The notes: generated by a model not told the origin, from the letters alone. A stretch of 5,998 nucleotides of DNA from Nitrososphaeraceae archaeon (GCA_025937665.1 JAICQW010000112.1:1-5998); one strand, 5' to 3'; positions 1-5,278 are shown, counted from the first letter of the stretch. Translations and numbers: made by a program.

Positions 1-1
1 C

Positions 2-220
2 GAATTTCATATAGGACCTCTTTTGCCTGGAATGGAAAAGAGATACTGGGTCTTTATTGAGAACGAGCGTTACAGAAAAACCATGGAAGGAACCTCAAAT
101 TTGTTCGTCTTTATCTACTTTTCTTATGTCTTTTCAGGCGGTAAAAGTGGTTATGGAATGATTAGTCAGTTGGACAGTAAGACGAACAATTTTGTTCACA
201 GGGAAATGTGGATAGATTGA
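2..220 (+). CDS. Possible 3' end of an unrecognised protein (partial)
   Basis: This frame is open from the window edge to a TGA at 218-220, giving at least 72 residues. If real, its start lies upstream; a TTG at 23 and an ATG at 32 are internal alternatives without an evident promoter. The peptide has an aromatic, hydrophobic stretch (FVFIYFSYVF) and an otherwise polar composition. No domain is recognised. Two things argue against coding: an imperfect inverted repeat overlaps it (96-111 with 179-194), and another frame ends with a stop at 58-60 and could equally be the tail of the upstream gene. It is kept as a low-confidence partial gene because no stop interrupts it over 72 codons of AT-rich sequence. 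Confidence 0.25.
   Translation, partial: EFHIGPLLPGMEKRYWVFIENERYRKTMEGTSNLFVFIYFSYVFSGGKSGYGMISQLDSKTNNFVHREMWID
96..194. repeat. Imperfect inverted repeat, 16-bp arms (15/16 match)
   Basis: The arm at 96-111 (CAAATTTGTTCGTCTT) and the reverse complement of 179-194 (CAAAATTGTTCGTCTT) match at 15 of 16 positions, including 11 consecutive bases (101-111 with 179-189). The arms are separated by 67 nt. As RNA this could form a long-range stem, and as DNA it could be a remnant of a small mobile element. No flanking target duplication was identified. Confidence 0.55.
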
Positions 221-255
221 ACTTAATTGCTATACTATAGTCTGAATATACTATG

Positions 256-263
256 TTTATATA
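256..263 (+). promoter_or_regulatory. TATA box for the secreted glycopeptide gene
   Basis: TTTATATA lies with its centre about 26 nt upstream of the ATG at 286, which is the archaeal TATA-to-start-site distance. Transcription would begin at or next to that ATG, giving a leaderless mRNA. This argues against the in-frame ATG at 253, which would sit upstream of the TATA box itself. TATACT motifs occur at 231, 247 and 260; the first two are part of an identical 8-mer, TATACTAT. Confidence 0.6.
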
Positions 264-285
264 CTGTAAAACTATTTTGATATTC

Positions 286-501
286 ATGTCACAAACTAAA
301 ATTTTGATGGCACTAGCCTTAATCGGAGGTTTATTCCTTGTGATTGGTGTACAGACTTCTGCCTATGCTCAATGGGAAAATGGTACATCAATGGGAGCAA
401 ATGCAACAAATGCAACCGGATGGTCTGCAAATGCAACAAATGCAACCAGCACAGGTAATGAAACAGGTAATATCTCTGGTTGTGCAGATAGAGGCTGTTA
501 A
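286..501 (+). CDS. Small secreted, sequon-rich (putatively N-glycosylated) protein
   Basis: This 71-residue protein has a Sec-type signal peptide: a Lys near the N-terminus, a hydrophobic core at about residues 6-22, and an A-Y-A cleavage site before Q29. The mature part is only 43 residues and contains seven N-X-S/T sequons (N32, N39, N42, N49, N52, N58, N62), four of them N-A-T from a duplicated unit. It ends with two cysteines (C66, C71) that could form a small disulfide loop or link subunits. The start at 286 is preferred over 253 because a TATA box lies 26 nt upstream of it. Archaeal oligosaccharyltransferases glycosylate N-X-S/T in exported proteins, so a heavily glycosylated envelope peptide is inferred. 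No known family is recognised and the function is unknown. Confidence 0.75.
   Translation: MSQTKILMALALIGGLFLVIGVQTSAYAQWENGTSMGANATNATGWSANATNATSTGNETGNISGCADRGC
397..447 (+). repeat. Tandem 21-bp direct repeat encoding ANATNAT
   Basis: Two exact 21-bp copies (397-417 and 427-447) are offset by 30 bp, exactly ten codons, so the reading frame is kept. Each encodes the A-N-A-T-N-A-T block and carries two N-glycosylation sequons. Identity at the DNA level suggests recent duplication, and copy number could differ between strains. Confidence 0.85.
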
Positions 502-525
502 TCTAATAGGACAGTTACGTGAGTA

Positions 526-676
526 ATGATGTCTGAAAAAAATTTTTTTTTTAACACGTAATTCTAACAAAATAATTTCGATTTTCTTTTTAGTAATTCT
601 TGCAGCAGTAATTGTTGAGAACGTAGACTATATTGTTGCAGACTTCATAGTAGAATTTAACACATCATCAGCTGGA
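526..676 (+). pseudogene. Out-of-frame 5' end of the membrane protein gene (apparent frameshift at A7T10)
   Basis: The frame of the 677-1870 ORF stays open upstream to a TGA at 527-529. Its translation from about 551 onward looks like real protein: a basic segment, a hydrophobic helix (IISIFFLVILAAVIV) and an E-N-V-D-Y loop leading into the annotated ORF. That frame has no ATG, GTG or TTG start before 677. Two ATGs (526, 529) lie in another frame and run through seven A (536-542) and ten T (543-552) to a stop at 559-561. Removing one base from the homopolymer joins them to the downstream frame and gives a protein of about 446-447 residues. A GTGAG sequence just before 526 could aid initiation. 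The break could be a sequencing error, a real mutation or slippage-controlled expression. Confidence 0.6.
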
Positions 677-1870
677 ATGGCTTTGTTTATTTTCATCTGT
701 GCCGCCTACATTCTGGGACAAACCATTTTAATGCGATTTATGAATTCGAGTAGTACTGCCATCAAGGCAAGGTCTCCTCTTATTTCAACTTTACATCGAA
801 CTGTTTCAATAGTACAATACGTATTAGCAGCCAATGTAATTCTTATAATTATTCAGATATTTCTTTTCTCAAAATATTCGATTATTTCTTTATTGTTTGT
901 TACTTATATTAGTAATTTTTTTACTGCGTCCCTTCTTATTATATTCGCTTTAAGTTTCCTCTCTTGGTATAAAAGCCAGAAACAAAATATAGGAATTTTA
1001 CTGTATGCTCTTGCCTTTTTGATCCTTGCCGTATCCGAAGTTGTATCCGGTTTAGGTTCTGGTTACCTGCTCTCTCAAAAAGAGCAATTGATTATTCCTA
1101 CATCTGAGGTCAAGTTCAGTGATTTTCCTGAAGGGAGTTTTTTTGATATTTTCTTCTCGTTTTATCGTTATTTTGATTACGCGTCGTTCGTGCTAACGTT
1201 AATTGCCAGCGCCATACTACTGTACCATTACACTAAGAAAACCAGTAACCCAAAAATAATACTAATTATTGCATTACCAATTTTAGGTTACACGAGTTCA
1301 ATTCTTGACACCCTCAACATATATGATTCAGATACAAATCCGGATCTCTTCTATTATTACATTTATATCACACTAGTTTCTGCTTCGGCAGGTGTTCTCT
1401 TTGCTTTTTCGTTTTGGATTGTTTCAAAGAAATTACCTGAAAGTCCTGTCAAAACTTTTCTAAAAATAACTGCCTATGGATTTGTTCTCTTGTATTTTTC
1501 AAACAACATTAGCGTTACTATAGCAGCGTATCCTCCATTCGGAGTTAATTCCCTTTCGTTGTTATCACTTTCGTCGTATTTTGTCTTGTTTGGTCTATAC
1601 TCATCTGCCCTGTCACTTTCTCAGGATTTAACCTTACGCCAACGCCTGAGAGCTTTAGCAAGAAATGACAATAATCTACTTTCGAGTATTGGTACTGCTC
1701 AAATGGAGTCGGAAGTTAAAAGAGCTGTGGGAGAACTTAAGGATGTAGCAGATGAACAAGAAAAAGAGCTGGCAGAAAAGTCAGGGATTGAAACACCTGT
1801 ACCTGAATCTGAAATTGAAGATTATTTGAAACAGGTTATCGAAGAGGTTGCTAAAACAAGAAAAAAATAG
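677..1870 (+). CDS. Polytopic membrane protein with charged cytoplasmic tail (N-terminus probably truncated)
   Basis: The intact ORF is 397 residues. About nine hydrophobic segments are visible, near residues 2-20, 44-65, 68-97, 104-124, 167-186, 192-210, 226-250, 262-284 and 293-315. A hydrophilic tail (318-397) follows, starting with basic residues (R-Q-R-L-R-A-L-A-R) and continuing with a Glu/Lys-rich predicted coiled coil (about 341-368) and a final helix. By the positive-inside rule the tail is probably cytoplasmic. No catalytic motif (H-box, HATPase, GGDEF) is present. The layout resembles the sensor half of a membrane receptor, or a conserved thaumarchaeal membrane family of unknown function. 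The ATG at 677 falls inside what looks like continuous protein sequence, with no evident ribosome-binding site or TATA box. The true protein probably begins at 526 or 529 with a further transmembrane helix. Confidence 0.75.
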   Translation: MALFIFICAAYILGQTILMRFMNSSSTAIKARSPLISTLHRTVSIVQYVLAANVILIIIQIFLFSKYSIISLLFVTYISNFFTASLLIIFALSFLSWYKSQKQNIGILLYALAFLILAVSEVVSGLGSGYLLSQKEQLIIPTSEVKFSDFPEGSFFDIFFSFYRYFDYASFVLTLIASAILLYHYTKKTSNPKIILIIALPILGYTSSILDTLNIYDSDTNPDLFYYYIYITLVSASAGVLFAFSFWIVSKKLPESPVKTFLKITAYGFVLLYFSNNISVTIAAYPPFGVNSLSLLSLSSYFVLFGLYSSALSLSQDLTLRQRLRALARNDNNLLSSIGTAQMESEVKRAVGELKDVADEQEKELAEKSGIETPVPESEIEDYLKQVIEEVAKTRKK

Positions 1871-1897
1871 ATAAAAAATTTAGTGTCTTAAAAGACA
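1861..1897 (-). terminator. Hairpin plus T-tracts downstream of the DUF6659-like gene
   Basis: On the minus strand, a 6-bp stem with a 2-nt centre (1884-1897, TGTCTT paired with AAGACA) is followed by a run of six T (1873-1878) and a second run of seven T (1861-1867). It lies about 35 nt after the stop of the minus-strand gene. T-tracts alone can terminate archaeal RNA polymerase. The second T-run overlaps the end of the convergent membrane protein gene. Confidence 0.45.
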
Positions 1898-1932
1898 TGT
1901 ACGAGTATTTTCAATTCAGATATCAAGTCCCA

Positions 1933-2355
1933 TCAAAGGTAATCCTTTACGTAATTTGATATAATTATCTGGATAGCAGATTCTATAATTTTTCCATGAT
2001 CAGCATCAACTTCTGTACTAATTAATAGCAAATGTTCATCTTCCAAGGGCAGTGTGATCTGTTTTACCTTCTCGTACTCTTCCATCGCATATCTTGCCTT
2101 TCCGATTCTATCTGCCAATTTATTATGGAGTTTCCATCTTTCGAGTGTAATTAGGTTAGCATTTTTTATTTCATCATCAGTAAGAAAGCTTTTGATACCT
2201 TCTCTGAGTCCTCCGTTTATTATTACGCCGGTATTATCACAAACTCCTACAAAACGAACCTTAGGATCCAAATCAAGTACATCATGACAAAGCTTTCCGT
2301 AATCCATATTCAATTCAATATCGTGACTATCTAAAATACTATACTGCAGCGACAT
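1933..2355 (-). CDS. DUF6659-like protein with a Roadblock/LC7-type fold (predicted)
   Basis: This is a soluble protein of 140 residues from the ATG at 2355. Its core resembles the thaumarchaeal DUF6659 family: an M-D-Y-x-K-L-C-H opening, a V-R-F-V-G-V-C-D strand followed by a G-G-L-R-E-G turn, an A-R-Y-A-M-E-E-Y helix, a strand pair ending L-L-L-I-S-T, then D-A-D-H-x-K-I-I and a last helix. The order of strands and helices fits a Roadblock/profilin-like fold; such proteins elsewhere dimerise and regulate small NTPases. Family assignment is from memory of motifs. The ATG at 2355 has a TATAAA 24 nt upstream. The ATG at 2307, where the conserved M-D-Y begins, is a good alternative and gives 124 residues. 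A TTG at 2364 would be earlier still. The gene is divergent from the MinD-like ATPase, and their promoters overlap. Confidence 0.75.
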   Translation of the reverse strand: MSLQYSILDSHDIELNMDYGKLCHDVLDLDPKVRFVGVCDNTGVIINGGLREGIKSFLTDDEIKNANLITLERWKLHNKLADRIGKARYAMEEYEKVKQITLPLEDEHLLLISTEVDADHGKIIESAIQIIISNYVKDYL

Positions 2356-2375
2356 AATGCCCAAAATTAGACAAC

Positions 2376-2381
2376 TTTATA
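2376..2381. promoter_or_regulatory. Shared TATA element between divergent genes
   Basis: The sequence TTTATA on the plus strand is TATAAA on the minus strand. Its centre is about 29 nt upstream of the ATG at 2408 (plus) and about 24 nt upstream of the ATG at 2355 (minus). Both distances suit near-leaderless transcripts, so one TATA element could serve both genes or make them compete for TBP. A separate weak minus-strand box (TATTTTAG, 2331-2338) would instead suit a start at 2307. Confidence 0.5.
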
Positions 2382-2407
2382 CCTATGACTTTGAATTTAT
2401 TGAAACA

Positions 2408-3280
2408 ATGACGAAATGCGTCGCATTCCACTCATATAAGGGAGGCACAGGCAAATCTACCATCAGCTCTAACCTTTCAGCTACGTTAGCAAGGAAGGGA
2501 TTTACTGCCGTCTTACTAGACCTTGATGTCTATGCTCCAAGTCTACAAGATTACTTTCAATGGCAACCTAAAAAATCAATTAATGATTATCTATTTGAAA
2601 ACGCCAATGTTGATGAGGTTATTCAAGATTTAACTGGAGTGTTAAATAAATTTCCGTCCGATAATGGTGAGCAACTTGAATCAAAAGGAAAGTTATTTGT
2701 GGGATTTTCCAGTACTTCAAAAGAAGAAATTTACAAGCTTGATGGAGCTGTAAGGCAGGAGGGTTCCAAAATTCAACTGCTAAGAAAATTTCTCATGTTA
2801 AGAGAGGAAATTGTTTCAAAGTATAACGCGGATTATATTATCATTGACACCAGCCCTGGTATCAGATACTGGTCCATCAATTCACTGGCAATTGCAGATA
2901 CGATTCTTCTTTCACTAAAGTTGGATGGTATAGATCTAAAAGGAACTCGTCTGCTTGCTAAGGAGATTTATGAGAGTCTAACAAAGCTCGGAACTAAATC
3001 ATATCTGTTATTGAACAGAGCTGCCGGATATTGTTTGCCACCAAACATGGCAGGAGAGAACTCTTCTTCCACTCAAGAATTATACAATACGACGATTGGT
3101 AATCAAAGCACGGTGGTTTCAAAGCTTAATGAGGATATTGGTATGGATACAATACTGTCCATTCCCTGTTATTGCGACATCCAGTTTGATAGTAATGAGT
3201 TTTTGACAGCGTTAAGATATCCAGATCATCCGTTTGCGGCCAAGATTGGTGTTCTTATAGACAAACTTAAAGAAATTTAG
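2408..3280 (+). CDS. MinD/ParA-like P-loop ATPase
   Basis: This 290-residue protein is a deviant Walker A ATPase of the SIMIBI class. K-G-G-T-G-K-S-T spans residues 11-18, with signature Lys11 and P-loop Lys16. The D-L-D-V-Y-A-P-S region around D40 matches switch I, and Y-I-I-I-D-T-S-P-G (143-151, D147) matches switch II/Walker B. A later conserved-looking S-I-P-C-Y-C-D segment (251-257) and an amphipathic terminal helix (about 277-290) are visible. Relatives form ATP-dependent dimers that position chromosomes, division sites or other cargo at membranes or on DNA. The partner of this one is unknown. An in-frame ATG at 2357 would add 17 residues, but it lies upstream of the TATA element and the fold begins right after 2408. 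It is probably co-oriented or co-transcribed with the KaiC-cyclase gene 42 nt downstream. ParA of plasmid origin is unlikely, because no ParB-like gene is adjacent. Confidence 0.85.
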   Translation: MTKCVAFHSYKGGTGKSTISSNLSATLARKGFTAVLLDLDVYAPSLQDYFQWQPKKSINDYLFENANVDEVIQDLTGVLNKFPSDNGEQLESKGKLFVGFSSTSKEEIYKLDGAVRQEGSKIQLLRKFLMLREEIVSKYNADYIIIDTSPGIRYWSINSLAIADTILLSLKLDGIDLKGTRLLAKEIYESLTKLGTKSYLLLNRAAGYCLPPNMAGENSSSTQELYNTTIGNQSTVVSKLNEDIGMDTILSIPCYCDIQFDSNEFLTALRYPDHPFAAKIGVLIDKLKEI

Positions 3281-3287
3281 AGGAAAA

Positions 3288-3296
3288 TTTAAAAAA
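3288..3296 (+). promoter_or_regulatory. Possible TATA box for the KaiC-cyclase fusion gene
   Basis: TTTAAAAAA lies in the 42-nt gap after the MinD-like gene, with its centre about 31 nt before the ATG at 3323. It could give the fusion gene its own promoter in addition to read-through. In such AT-rich sequence a chance match is quite possible. Confidence 0.35.
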
Positions 3297-3322
3297 TCAG
3301 TTACTTCAACTTCATCAAGATA

Positions 3323-4831
3323 ATGCCTGATGTAATTATTCCAGGATTTTCAAGCTTGGTGGGGCAAGCAGGTGCTGAAAAGATTGATTCTGGGATAGTA
3401 CTCCTCATGAGTCCTCCTGGAGGAGGTAAAACTCTCTATTGCAGGCAGATGATATTAGAAAGTCTAGAAGATGGAGCTTCCTGTATCTATATTAATTCGA
3501 GTATGACCCGCAAAGAGTATCAAAATCTCTTCAAAAGCGTAACTGAAGAAAAAATAAAGAAATTAAGATTTCTTAATCCTTATTTAGTAACCACAAGTAC
3601 TAAAGAATCGGATATCTCAACTGGTATAAATGACCCAAAGCTATCGGCTACCTTACAAGAGATCCAAAATACAATAGATGAATGGACCTCATCTGTTATC
3701 AATACAAATACAGGAACTAATCAAGAATCTACTACTCTTGGTAACAATACAAAGTATGCAATTTTCATAGATTCACTGACACATATGTTTACACTATTCG
3801 AAGAAGACAAGGTGTTAAAATTCATAAACGCATTGTCATTTCTCATTAAGGAGCTAGAAACCACTGCTCTGATTACCATGTCTGGTACCCAATCAAGTAA
3901 TGGTGCAATCCTCAACAAGTTAAGTTCTATTTTTGATATAGTTCTTGAGATCGATGTTCAAGAAGAAGATGATAAGATAAAACGAAAGCTAAAACTAGTA
4001 TCAATGAAGGGAGCGGGTAGCAAATCAGCATCCGCCATATTTGATATTGAAGAAGATGGGAATTTAAAATTCGAATCGGAGGCAACATCAAAATCAAAAT
4101 TATCCATATGCGGCCTTTGTAAGGCCCCCATTTTGGAAGAGCCAGAATATTATCTGGACATGCCGTTCCATCACAATCATGTAAAAATCTACATGAAGCT
4201 TGCTGGTGCTTTTGGTCAAGCTCGTGTTTCTGATGTTGGTCCTTCAGGGGTGATTGATGCTGCATTTTTCTTTGTGGATGTGGTCGGATTATCAGACCCA
4301 GCGCTCTCTGTAAGAAGACAGATAGAAAAGATTGAGGCGTTAAATGACATGATAGGTCATTGTGAGACTTTCAAAAAGGCATCTGACAAAAGAGTTCTTC
4401 CCACAGGTGACGGTATGGCAATAGGATTCATGTTGAGCCCTGAATCACCGCTCCAACTGGGAATTGATTTGCATCATGCATTAAAAAAATATAATACACA
4501 TACTAACAAAGAGGACGGATCATTTCTTGATGTTCGGATTGGTCTGGCCTCAGGGTCTGTCTTTATTGTAAATGATGTAAATTCTAATCAGAATATTTGG
4601 GGTCCCGGCATTATTTTTGCCAGACGTGTTATGGATGTTGGAGATGGAGGACATATTTTGCTAGCAGGACCACTGGCCGAATCTTTATTGACATTAGATG
4701 ACAAGTATAGGGGCATGATTAATTTGTTGGGAGATTACCAGGTAAAACACGGTCAAATAATAAAGATATATTCTGCTTACTCTGGTAACGAATTTGGCAA
4801 TTCTGCTGTACCAGCTCGTTTCAAATCTTGA
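3323..4831 (+). CDS. KaiC/RecA-like ATPase fused to a class III nucleotidyl-cyclase-like domain
   Basis: This 502-residue soluble fusion starts with a single KaiC/RadA-type RecA domain (about 1-255). Walker A is S-P-P-G-G-G-K-T (30-37) and Walker B is A-I-F-I-D-S (146-151, D150). An Asn/Thr-rich insertion spans about 120-143. A linker carries C263-x2-C266 plus H283, H284 and H286, a possible zinc site. Residues about 308-485 match class III adenylyl/guanylyl cyclases: F-V-D-V-V-G (D319), T-G-D-G-M-A (D363), V-R-I-G (R405) and I-W-G (425-427), then R435. The two metal-binding aspartates are present. Aligning by hand, the purine-specifying Lys is L359, the paired Asp is N424 and the transition-state Asn is I431, while the Arg is kept. 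KaiC-type catalytic Glu-Glu is replaced by S59-S60. Cyclic nucleotide production is therefore uncertain, and nucleotide sensing or another substrate is possible. The gene follows the MinD-like ATPase on the same strand. Confidence 0.8.
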   Translation: MPDVIIPGFSSLVGQAGAEKIDSGIVLLMSPPGGGKTLYCRQMILESLEDGASCIYINSSMTRKEYQNLFKSVTEEKIKKLRFLNPYLVTTSTKESDISTGINDPKLSATLQEIQNTIDEWTSSVINTNTGTNQESTTLGNNTKYAIFIDSLTHMFTLFEEDKVLKFINALSFLIKELETTALITMSGTQSSNGAILNKLSSIFDIVLEIDVQEEDDKIKRKLKLVSMKGAGSKSASAIFDIEEDGNLKFESEATSKSKLSICGLCKAPILEEPEYYLDMPFHHNHVKIYMKLAGAFGQARVSDVGPSGVIDAAFFFVDVVGLSDPALSVRRQIEKIEALNDMIGHCETFKKASDKRVLPTGDGMAIGFMLSPESPLQLGIDLHHALKKYNTHTNKEDGSFLDVRIGLASGSVFIVNDVNSNQNIWGPGIIFARRVMDVGDGGHILLAGPLAESLLTLDDKYRGMINLLGDYQVKHGQIIKIYSAYSGNEFGNSAVPARFKS

Positions 4832-4878
4832 TAAGAGTTTCTAATCTGAGATTGATACTAATAGGTATAATAGCATTA

Positions 4879-4897
4879 TAAAAATCCTAGATTTTTA
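4879..4897 (+). terminator. Hairpin after the KaiC-cyclase gene
   Basis: TAAAAATC (4879-4886) pairs with GATTTTTA (4890-4897) around a 3-nt loop, 47 nt after the stop codon. The 3' arm contains five T and is followed by another T-rich stretch, which fits a weak intrinsic terminator. The 5' arm overlaps a TATAAAAA sequence, so the element could instead be promoter sequence. Confidence 0.4.
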
Positions 4898-4947
4898 CTT
4901 TTACAACGACAATGAGCTCTCAGTTGATTAAGTAAATGACATGTTTT

Positions 4948-4978
4948 GCAATTGTAATAGTTATTGACGGACAATTGC
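4948..4978. promoter_or_regulatory. 8-bp inverted repeat with CAATTG half-sites in the intergenic region
   Basis: GCAATTGT (4948-4955) is the exact reverse complement of ACAATTGC (4971-4978), with a 15-nt spacer. Each half contains the palindrome CAATTG, and the half-sites repeat every 23 bp, about two helical turns, as expected for a dimeric regulator's operator. It lies 83 nt before the ATG at 5061. Apart from this and the hairpin at 4879-4897, the 229-nt stretch 4832-5060 shows no gene; an ATG at 4912 opens only seven codons. The regulator is unknown. Confidence 0.35.
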
Positions 4979-5033
4979 CTCGAACCCATACCCATTTTGT
5001 AAACGTAGAATACCATATTTGATGTATCATCTA

Positions 5034-5039
5034 TTTATG
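5034..5039 (+). promoter_or_regulatory. TATA-like box for the 59-aa membrane protein gene
   Basis: TTTATG, within CTATTTATGC, has its centre about 25 nt before the ATG at 5061. This fits leaderless transcription and supports 5061 over the in-frame ATG at 5019, which would lie upstream of the box. Confidence 0.45.
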
Positions 5040-5060
5040 CTTTGTAGATTGCATATAGTT

Positions 5061-5240
5061 ATGGCATCTGGAAGTAGAGCAGGTTCAATTATAGTTGCGA
5101 TAATCGCAGTTATAATTATAATAGCAATATTGGTTTTCTTGGTAAATGTCCTTGCCCCAATAATAGTCGGCATAATCATAGTTCTTATTATCATAGGCGT
5201 AGCGTACTGGATATACCAGCAAGCGAGAACCAGAGCGTAG
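5061..5240 (+). CDS. Small two-helix membrane protein, 59 aa
   Basis: Almost the whole protein is two hydrophobic helices (about residues 9-30 and 32-52), rich in Ile and Val, joined by a short turn around N29 and P33. The N-terminus (S-G-S-R) and the C-terminus (Q-Q-A-R-T-R-A) are both positively charged, so both ends probably face the cytoplasm as a helical hairpin. An upstream in-frame ATG at 5019 would add a 14-residue tail that looks unlike the rest and starts before the TATA-like box. No family is recognised; small hairpins like this may act as membrane subunits or regulators. It is followed by a clear hairpin terminator, so it is probably monocistronic. Confidence 0.65.
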   Translation: MASGSRAGSIIVAIIAVIIIIAILVFLVNVLAPIIVGIIIVLIIIGVAYWIYQQARTRA

Positions 5241-5259
5241 TTCAAGATCCTATTCAAAA

Positions 5260-5278
5260 TACTAAATTTTTTTTAGTA
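5260..5278 (+). terminator. Hairpin/T-tract terminator after the small membrane protein
   Basis: TACTAAA (5260-5266) pairs with TTTAGTA (5272-5278) around a T5 loop, and the element contains an uninterrupted run of eight T (5267-5274). It begins 20 nt after the stop codon and lies before the next promoter. The T8 run alone could terminate archaeal transcription. Confidence 0.55.

Noticed and set aside
388..570. Minus-strand Cys-rich ORF opposite the glycopeptide gene
   Set aside because: Its C-I-C-C-I-C pattern is simply the antisense of the N-A-T repeat, and the plus strand has a convincing signal peptide and promoter.
677..1870. Membrane histidine kinase
   Set aside because: The cytoplasmic tail has only about 80 residues of coiled-coil type and lacks the H-box and the ATP-binding N and G boxes.
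2408..3280. Plasmid-type ParA partition system
   Set aside because: No ParB-like gene or iteron/parS-like repeats are visible nearby, and the neighbours look chromosomal; a MinD-like role fits better.
3927..4265. Minus-strand 112-codon ORF inside the KaiC-cyclase gene
   Set aside because: It lies wholly within a gene with recognisable domains, and its translation shows no motif or plausible composition.
4965..4995. Minus-strand GGGTTCGAGG resembling a tRNA T-arm
   Set aside because: The flanking bases do not form a five-pair T-stem, and no acceptor, D or anticodon arm can be found at the expected distances.
5027..5257. Minus-strand hydrophobic ORF opposite the 59-aa membrane protein
   Set aside because: Antisense of Ile/Val-rich AT codons is also hydrophobic. 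The plus-strand reading has a TATA-like box, a charge pattern and a terminator.
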